64,000 bases of DNA, from contig JANQOK010000015.1 of assembly GCA_028289645.1 (NCBI GenBank), positions 186,001 to 250,000 on the forward strand, read 5' to 3'. The notes beneath the pieces are model-generated. The model was not told the DNA's origin and searched no databases. It saw only the letters and a list, made by a program, of their open reading frames with translations. The position numbers were made by a program, and so were the translations under genes. The number at the start of each line of letters is the position of its first letter. Position 1 is the first letter of the stretch. Below are positions 58,657 through 64,000 of this stretch, piece by piece. The stretch is from Anderseniella sp. (GTDB lineage Bacteria > Pseudomonadota > Alphaproteobacteria > Rhizobiales > Aestuariivirgaceae).

Positions 58657-59374
58657 AATCGTCATGGACACTGAAACCACGGGGCTTGATCCGTTTGCCG
58701 AACATGCCGATCGCATCGTGGAAATCGGCGCCGTCGAACTGCTCAATCATATCCCGACCGGAAATGTGTACCACCAGTACATCAATCCGAAGCGGGACAT
58801 GCCGGAAGAAGCGTTCAATGTGCATGGTCTTTCGGAGGAGTTTCTCGGCTCCAAGCCGGTGTTTAAGGAAATTGCGCAGGATTTCCTTGACTTCATCGAT
58901 GACGGCATTCTGATCATTCACAATGCGCCGTTCGACATGAAGTTCCTCAATGCCGAATTCTCTTGGATCGATCTGGAGCAGCTTTCCATGGACAGGGTCA
59001 TCGATACTCTGGCGCTTGCCCGCAAGCGCTATCCGATGGGGCCGAACAGCCTCGATGCATTGTGCCGGCGCTACGGTATCGACAACTCGCGGCGCGACAA
59101 GCATGGCGCACTGCTGGATTCAGAACTGCTTGCCGACGTCTATATGGAACTGATCGGCGGACGCCAGACCGTGCTGGGCCTGACCAATGAGACACACCGG
59201 GTTGAAACCAAGACCGAAGTCGGACAGGCCAAGGTAAGTGCCCGTCCGTCACCGCTGCCTGGCCGGTTGAGCCGGGCGGAAATCGACGCCCACGAAACCA
59301 TGGTTGCCGGTCTGGGAGAAAACCCGTTGTGGCGACGTGCTGCCAGCAGTCAGGGCACGACAGGCTCTGACTGA
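58649..59374 (+). CDS. dnaQ: DNA polymerase III epsilon subunit (3'-5' exonuclease)
   Basis: Proofreading subunit of the replicative polymerase; 241 residues. DEDDh motifs in order: DTETTG (about 7-12), HNAPFDMKFL (about 92-101) and HGALLDSELLADVY (about 152-165). GGAGAG seven bases before the ATG decides the start, which overlaps coaE by eight bases. The C-terminal tail after residue 180 is the linker that binds the alpha subunit. Confidence 0.96.
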   Translation: MREIVMDTETTGLDPFAEHADRIVEIGAVELLNHIPTGNVYHQYINPKRDMPEEAFNVHGLSEEFLGSKPVFKEIAQDFLDFIDDGILIIHNAPFDMKFLNAEFSWIDLEQLSMDRVIDTLALARKRYPMGPNSLDALCRRYGIDNSRRDKHGALLDSELLADVYMELIGGRQTVLGLTNETHRVETKTEVGQAKVSARPSPLPGRLSRAEIDAHETMVAGLGENPLWRRAASSQGTTGSD

Positions 59375-59385
59375 AGTTTGCCCGC

Positions 59386-59913
59386 TCAGGCGTTGGCAGC
59401 TTCAGCGGCGACACGCTGCTGATACATGGCTGCAAAGTCGATCGGGTCGAGCATCAGCGGCGGAAAGCCGCCATTGCGGGTCACATCAGCGACGATCTGC
59501 CTGGCAAACGGGAATATCATGCGCGGGCATTCAACCAGGACAATCGGGTGCAGCGCATCCTGCGGGATGTTCTCCAGCCGGAAAATGCCGGCATACAGAA
59601 GCTCGGTTGCGAAAACCACCTTGTCCTTGTTCATGGCTTTCGCGTCCAGGTGCAACTCGACCTCGAAGTCCGTTTCAGCCAGTGGCTTGGCATTCACATT
59701 CACTGAGATGTTGATCTCCGGCTGACCGTCCTGGCCGGCGAGCGAGCGCGGTGCATCAGGGTTCTCAAATGAAAGATCCTTCACATACTGGCCGAGAATC
59801 TTCATCGATGGCGCAGCGCCTTGTGTGGCGCCGTTGCCGCCGGAAGCGTCCGGTGCTGCTGCTTCCGCTGCAGGTGCTGCCTTCTTGCTTGCCTTCTTAG
59901 CCGCTTTTGCCAT
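59386..59913 (-). CDS. secB: Protein-export chaperone SecB
   Basis: Cytosolic tetrameric chaperone that keeps preproteins unfolded for SecA. The 175-residue protein starts with an Ala/Lys/Gly-rich extension of about 35 residues, then the SecB core [17 protein letters not shown], and the conserved [32 protein letters not shown] (quoted here only in part by family). The N-terminal extension is typical of Alphaproteobacteria. It converges with dnaQ with 11 bp between. Confidence 0.96.
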   Translation of the reverse strand: MAKAAKKASKKAAPAAEAAAPDASGGNGATQGAAPSMKILGQYVKDLSFENPDAPRSLAGQDGQPEINISVNVNAKPLAETDFEVELHLDAKAMNKDKVVFATELLYAGIFRLENIPQDALHPIVLVECPRMIFPFARQIVADVTRNGGFPPLMLDPIDFAAMYQQRVAAEAANA

Positions 59914-60035
59914 GGTCAATCTGCCCTCTGAGTCATAAAGTCGAATTTATTCCACGCGTGGCTATCACGGCATCAGCATTGACGCAAGTTATCATGCTGC
60001 AAGGCAAAAGTCTGACCCCGGGTTTATTGCTGGAA

Positions 60036-60548
60036 TCACTGCAGACGTTGCGTATTGCCGGGTTTTTCAGCATTGTTTCCGGCAGTCTCGTCAATCTCCA
60101 CGGCTTCGGCGTCAATAACGGTGCCGCCCGGGTGGGTCCGGCCGCCCGTGGTGTGAGTGGACGACCATTGTGTCGATGTCGATGTAACCACATTGGGTTC
60201 AATGAGTTTCCAGATTTTTGCGCCAATCAGTTCCCGTACCGGCGGAATCAGCAAGGCGAATCCGAGCGTATCCGTGGCGAAGCCCGGTGTCAGCAGCAGC
60301 ACGCCGGCAATCAGCACAAACAGGCCCTGAGCCAGCGCGGAAACCGGCATTTCTCCTCGATCGGCGGAACTCTGTACCTTGCGGATGACATCGATGCCCT
60401 GGCTGCGCACCAGCATGGTGCCGGCAATGGCGGTCAATATGATAAGCCCCAGCGTCGCCGGCACGCCAATGTAGGAGCCCACCTGCAAAAACAGTCCGAT
60501 CTCCACAATGGGGACCACAACAAAGGCTAAGAACAGAAATAGTCGCAT
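60036..60548 (-). CDS. fxsA: FxsA family membrane protein
   Basis: Inner-membrane protein of 170 residues with helices at about residues 3-22, 26-48 and a third hydrophobic region near 75-100. The block LLLTPGFATDTLGFALLIPPVR is the FxsA hallmark. In E. coli excess FxsA relieves phage T7 exclusion by F plasmids; its normal role is unknown. It is transcribed toward secB after a gap of 122 bp and is divergent from the Tim44-like gene. Confidence 0.92.
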   Translation of the reverse strand: MRLFLFLAFVVVPIVEIGLFLQVGSYIGVPATLGLIILTAIAGTMLVRSQGIDVIRKVQSSADRGEMPVSALAQGLFVLIAGVLLLTPGFATDTLGFALLIPPVRELIGAKIWKLIEPNVVTSTSTQWSSTHTTGGRTHPGGTVIDAEAVEIDETAGNNAEKPGNTQRLQ

Positions 60549-60627
60549 TGGTAATCACACTCGATCGTTGTGAATCGCAAATTCCGGTGCTTGGTGGCCT
60601 GTCAGGCACGATCACAATGCCGCAGCA

Positions 60628-60656
60628 TTGCACCTTTGTACAATCAGTACTTATAT
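60628..60656 (+). promoter_or_regulatory. Candidate housekeeping promoter of the Tim44-like gene
   Basis: TTGCAC and TTATAT are 17 bp apart, a good sigma-70 type spacing, and lie 73 bp before the ATG in the fxsA divergent gap. Position and match only; no transcription data. Confidence 0.35.
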
Positions 60657-60728
60657 AACAGTATGTAAATCACTTGCAGGCGTCATCGCCGCCGGCACAC
60701 CAACCAACGACAGGAACTGGCAAACGCT

Positions 60729-61460
60729 ATGAATCAGGTCTTTGACCCTTTCAATATTATTATTCTCGCAGTGGCTGTGATCATCTTCTTCCGTCTGCGC
60801 GCCGTGCTCGGCACCCGGACCGGCAATGAAAAGCCATTCGACCCGTTTGCCGGTGAAAACGATGATGCGCAATCCTCTTCCGACAATGTGGTGCCGCTGC
60901 CGGGCCGAAACAAGCCGACCACCATCAGCCCGCCTGATTCCGCACCCGAAGACGACGAGGACGACGACGACCGCAAGCCGATCTGGCAGGGTTATGCCAG
61001 AAAAGGCTCGGCTGTCGCCAAGGGCATTGAGGATCTGGCCAAGGCAGACAATGACTTCTCGCCGCGTGAATTTCTTGGTGGCGCCCGCATGGCCTATGAG
61101 ATGATTGTCAATGCCTTTGCCGAAGGCGACAAACAGGCCCTGAAGCCATTGTTGTCCCGCGAGGTCTATGATGGTTTTGCAGCGGCCATTGATGAGCGCA
61201 AGAAACTCGGCCACACGCTGGAATCGAAATTTGTCGGCATCAACAAGGCCGATATCAGCAAGATCTCCCTTGCCGGCGGCGATGCCCAGGTCAGCATCAA
61301 GTTTGTCAGTGACTTGATCACCGCCACGCTGGATGACGAGGGCAGGGTGATTGACGGCGATCCTTCGGAGATCCAGGAAATCACCGACGTCTGGACCTTT
61401 GAGCGTCCGGTCAATTCACGCGACCCGAACTGGCGGCTGGTTGCCACCGAGGCCGACTGA
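60729..61460 (+). CDS. Tim44/TimA family membrane-associated protein
   Basis: A 243-residue protein with one N-terminal transmembrane helix (about residues 9-26), an acidic linker with a run of Asp/Glu near 75-80, and a C-terminal Tim44-like domain (about 105-243; FLGGARMAYEMIVNAFAEGD). The Caulobacter homologue TimA is inner-membrane bound; its role is unclear. It is followed ten bases later by mltA and may share its transcript. Confidence 0.92.
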   Translation: MNQVFDPFNIIILAVAVIIFFRLRAVLGTRTGNEKPFDPFAGENDDAQSSSDNVVPLPGRNKPTTISPPDSAPEDDEDDDDRKPIWQGYARKGSAVAKGIEDLAKADNDFSPREFLGGARMAYEMIVNAFAEGDKQALKPLLSREVYDGFAAAIDERKKLGHTLESKFVGINKADISKISLAGGDAQVSIKFVSDLITATLDDEGRVIDGDPSEIQEITDVWTFERPVNSRDPNWRLVATEAD

Positions 61461-61469
61461 GAATTCTGG

Positions 61470-62651
61470 ATGTATGCCGCAACCCGCTGCAAACAGCTTG
61501 CCCTTGCCCTGCTGGCCATCATGATGTCTGTTGCGGCCGCACAGCCGGCGGCGGCACTGCGGCTTGAACAGGTCTCCTTCAACAGTCTGGCGGGTTGGCA
61601 GCATGACAATCACAGTGCGGCGCTTCAGGTGTTTGTTGATGCATGCGCTGAATTGACATCCAGCGGCGTCGGGTTTGCCCGCAAGGCAGTGTTGTCCGGC
61701 AGCCGCCGGGACTGGCAGACCGTATGCAGGCAGGCAGAACAGGCAGCCGGCACACCGGCCGCCGCGCGCAGCTTCTTCGAGACCCGGCTGGTTGCCGTTA
61801 GCATCAGCGGAGCAAAGGGCCAGTTCACCGGCTATTTCGAACCGGAGATTGAGGGCAGCAGGGTGAAGAGCCGCGAGTTCAGTGTTCCGGTCCTCAGCCG
61901 CCCGGACGATCTGGTCAGGCTCTCCAAATCCGCCGCGGCCAGGCTTGGTGTAGCCTATGGTCGGATCGTCAACGGCACAGCCCAGCCCTACTTCACCCGG
62001 CAGCAGATTGAACAGGGCCAGCTGTCATCCGGCAATCTTGAGCTGTTGTACCTGAGGTCCTGGCCCGATCTGTTCTTCTTGCAGATCCAGGGGTCCGGCC
62101 GGGTGCGCCTGCGCGAAGGTGGCACCGTCCGGCTGGGCTATGCGGCCAAGACCGGTTTGCCCTATACGTCCATCGGCAAGGTTCTGATAGACCGCAAGGA
62201 ACTGACCCGTGAAGAGATGTCTATGCAGGCTCTCAGGACCTGGCTGAAAGACAATCCCGGTCAGGCTCGCCAGGTCATGTGGGAAAACAAGTCCTACGTG
62301 TTCTTCCGGGAGTTGCGTGATCTGGGTTCCGGCAGCGGACCGATCGGTGCCCAGAAACTGCCGCTGACACCATTGCGGTCACTGGCCGTCGACCGGCGCT
62401 TCTGGGCGCTTGGTGTGCCGTTGTGGGTGTCGACGACAGTGTTTGCCAATGGCCGCCTTGAACCGTTCAACCGGCTCATGGTGGCCCAGGACACCGGCTC
62501 GGCCATCAAGGGGCCTGCGCGCGGCGATGTGTTCATGGGGACCGGGAAGCAAGCGGGCCTTGATGCCGGCCTGATGGATCAGGCCGGGTCTCTTACCGCC
62601 CTGGTGCCCCGGGCCCTGGCAACCCGGTTGCTGCGGAGATACGGCAAATGA
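61470..62651 (+). CDS. mltA: Membrane-bound lytic murein transglycosylase A
   Basis: Cleaves the glycan strands of peptidoglycan leaving 1,6-anhydro ends. The 393-residue protein has a signal peptide (to about residue 30, AAAQPAAA), the MltA domain with FTGYFEPEIEGS and LELLYLRSWPDLFFLQIQGSG, and the C-terminal 3D domain with VAQDTGSAIKGPARGDVF (catalytic Asp region). No lipobox Cys is seen, so it may be soluble in the periplasm. The stop overlaps the smr start. Confidence 0.94.
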   Translation: MYAATRCKQLALALLAIMMSVAAAQPAAALRLEQVSFNSLAGWQHDNHSAALQVFVDACAELTSSGVGFARKAVLSGSRRDWQTVCRQAEQAAGTPAAARSFFETRLVAVSISGAKGQFTGYFEPEIEGSRVKSREFSVPVLSRPDDLVRLSKSAAARLGVAYGRIVNGTAQPYFTRQQIEQGQLSSGNLELLYLRSWPDLFFLQIQGSGRVRLREGGTVRLGYAAKTGLPYTSIGKVLIDRKELTREEMSMQALRTWLKDNPGQARQVMWENKSYVFFRELRDLGSGSGPIGAQKLPLTPLRSLAVDRRFWALGVPLWVSTTVFANGRLEPFNRLMVAQDTGSAIKGPARGDVFMGTGKQAGLDAGLMDQAGSLTALVPRALATRLLRRYGK

Positions 62652-63286
62652 CAAAGCCCGGCACAGCTCCGCCCGGCCCGCGTGCCGGCCAGATGAAGGA
62701 TGACGACCACGACGTCTGGGAACAGGTGACCCGAACCGTCAAGCCGTTGAACCGGCTGCCTTATGTGAAGCCCGCTGCGCAGGCCAAGCCGGCGCTGCCG
62801 GTTTCACAACATGAACGCAATGGCAAGACCGTGCCCAAATCCGTCGATCCGGTGCGCAAGGCAGCCCGGTCCATCGCCCGGCAGGCCATGCATCAGCAGC
62901 CGCACAACAATCTCGACCGCCGGCATCGGCAGAAACTGTCGCGTGGCAATGTCGACATCGAGGCACGGCTGGACCTGCATGGGCAGTCCGTGGAGCGGGC
63001 CCGCATGTCGCTGCTGGGATTTCTGCAGTCCTCGCGGGAACGCGGTTGCCGCAACGTGCTGGTCATTACCGGCAAGGGGGCGTCCCCGTTCACCAGGCAC
63101 ACTTTGCATTCAGCCGAAGTGTTCCTGGCACCGGAACGTTTAGGACGTCTGCGCGCTGAGTTCCCGCGCTGGATGGCACAGCAGGAGTTCGCGTCCCACG
63201 TCGTCGGATTTCAGCCGGCCCATCCGCGCCATGGCGGCGGTGGCGCCTTTTATGTCCGGCTGAAGCGAAAGGCTGGCCGGCCATGA
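62648..63286 (+). CDS. Smr domain DNA/RNA endonuclease-like protein
   Basis: A 212-residue protein with an N-terminal basic and Pro-rich disordered region and a C-terminal Smr domain (about 105-212). The domain motifs LDLHGQSVERA and VITGKG are present. Smr domains nick or bind nucleic acids, and the stand-alone alphaproteobacterial form follows mltA. It overlaps mltA and the XRE gene by four bases at each end, so mltA-smr-xre form one tight unit. Confidence 0.92.
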   Translation: MTKPGTAPPGPRAGQMKDDDHDVWEQVTRTVKPLNRLPYVKPAAQAKPALPVSQHERNGKTVPKSVDPVRKAARSIARQAMHQQPHNNLDRRHRQKLSRGNVDIEARLDLHGQSVERARMSLLGFLQSSRERGCRNVLVITGKGASPFTRHTLHSAEVFLAPERLGRLRAEFPRWMAQQEFASHVVGFQPAHPRHGGGGAFYVRLKRKAGRP

Positions 63287-63663
63287 CGCCGTTCGGAGAA
63301 AAAATCCGCGCCTTGCGAAAGGCCCGTGGCGTCACCATGAAGCAGATGGCACAGGCAATCGGTGTCAGCGCGCCTTACCTGTCGGCGCTTGAGAACGGCA
63401 AGCGCGGCCTGCCGAGCTGGTACCTGGTGCAGCGTATTATCGCCTACTTCAACATCATCTGGGACGAGGCCGAAGACATTGCCGAGCTGGCCCGCCTGTC
63501 ACATCCCCGCGCCGTGATTGACACATCGGATCTGTCGCCGCGGGCAACGGAACTGGCCAACCGCCTCGCTGACAGCATATCCCGGTTGAGCGAGCAAGAT
63601 CTGCAGAAACATCTGCAGCTGCTTGATCAGGCCGACCCTGCCGGCAGCAAGCCTAAAGAATGA
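63283..63663 (+). CDS. XRE-family helix-turn-helix transcriptional regulator
   Basis: A 126-residue protein with an N-terminal Cro/C1-type HTH (about residues 5-58; [29 protein letters not shown]) and a helical tail rich in Leu/Gln. The same gene follows smr in many Rhizobiales, but its targets are unknown. It overlaps the smr stop (ATGA) and converges with hslU, whose 3' end it overlaps by 11 bp. Confidence 0.93.
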   Translation: MTPFGEKIRALRKARGVTMKQMAQAIGVSAPYLSALENGKRGLPSWYLVQRIIAYFNIIWDEAEDIAELARLSHPRAVIDTSDLSPRATELANRLADSISRLSEQDLQKHLQLLDQADPAGSKPKE

Positions 63664-64000
63664 ACTTCGACAGGTCCGTGTCCCGCGCCAGGTCGCCGAT
63701 ATTGTCCTCAACAAAGGCACGATCGAGAACAACGGTTTCTCCGCTGCGGTCGGTGGCGGTGTAGCTTATGTCCTCCAGCACACGTTCCATGATGGTCTGC
63801 AGGCGGCGCGCACCAATGTTCTCCACGGACGAGTTCACTTCCGCCGCAATGTCGGCGAGGGCCTCGACCCCATCATCGGCTACTTCCAGGGTCAGGCCTT
63901 CGGTTGCCATCAAGGCGATGTACTGCTTGACCAGACTCGCCTCCGGCTCCACCAGAATGCGCACGAAGTCATCCCGGTTCAGCGCTTTCAACTCCACCCG
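63653..64000 (-). CDS. hslU: HslUV ATPase subunit HslU (C-terminal part; cut by window edge)
   Basis: Only the last 115 or so codons lie in the window; the gene continues past the right edge. HslU is the AAA+ unfoldase of the HslUV protease. Visible features are [15 protein letters not shown], the sensor-2 region [17 protein letters not shown] and the terminal DLSKFIL, the tail that docks in HslV pockets. It is complete at the C-terminus and ends in TAG. Confidence 0.95.
   Translation of the reverse strand, partial: RVELKALNRDDFVRILVEPEASLVKQYIALMATEGLTLEVADDGVEALADIAAEVNSSVENIGARRLQTIMERVLEDISYTATDRSGETVVLDRAFVEDNIGDLARDTDLSKFIL

Overview
The window is a chromosomal segment of an alphaproteobacterium, most likely of the order Hyphomicrobiales (Rhizobiales) or a close relative. 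The case rests on gene content and order: a DUF1674/SDHAF4 protein, the 180-kDa type NAD-glutamate dehydrogenase, PpsR (DUF299) next to hemE, the secB-fxsA-Tim44-mltA-smr-xre-hslU run, a CenR-like response regulator, and the cluster mnmE-mnmG-rsmG-parA-parB-holA-lptE-leuS. No 16S gene is present, so genus and species cannot be fixed.

Layout. 0.1-4.1 kb: M3 peptidase and typA (minus). 4.1-8.6 kb: a loosely packed accessory stretch with a small lipoprotein, an NTF2-like protein, a secreted class 3 lipase, a small membrane protein and a divergent LysR regulator. 8.6-21.3 kb: argG, an SDH assembly factor, htpX-rsmB, a heparinase-like protein, purH, ybjQ and the giant glutamate dehydrogenase. 21.3-31.3 kb: an AhpD-like protein, prfC, a glycine-zipper envelope protein, a GT2/GtrA pair, tRNA-Gly(GCC), a tRNA-editing protein, and a compact thioredoxin-LonN-Trm112-DUF971 run followed by a ubiH-type hydroxylase and an acyl-CoA thioesterase. 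31.3-33.2 kb: glnK-amtB behind a sigma-54 promoter, closed by a strong terminator. 33.2-44.7 kb: ftsK (with a perfect CtrA-type site upstream), lolA, xthA, a 44-bp tandem repeat array, a cyclic-nucleotide-binding protein, the response regulator, an L,D-transpeptidase, yggS, leuS, lptE and holA.

44.7-64 kb is the origin-proximal domain. parB-parA-rsmG-mnmG, mnmE, rho-hemJ-hemE run on the minus strand; ppsR-maf-aroE-coaE-dnaQ run on the plus strand. They diverge from a 380-bp AT-rich gap (55365-55744) between hemE and ppsR that carries several DnaA-box-like 9-mers and two GATTTTTTCC repeats. This matches the hemE/RP001 position of the origin in Caulobacter and Rickettsia, so I call it oriC. Three ParB-binding parS sites lie 6-9 kb to its left. 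The window thus holds an origin, its partition system, the clamp-loader delta subunit, the DnaQ exonuclease and the FtsK translocase close together.

I found no clear new defence, toxin or mobile system. The most interesting unexplained signals are a recurrent TTAGGGTCCGGA motif at four gene boundaries (once as an 18-bp perfect palindrome), the 44-bp tandem array, and the two perfect TTAA-N7-TTAA sites. Several starts are TTG or GTG and were chosen on Shine-Dalgarno evidence, as noted per gene.
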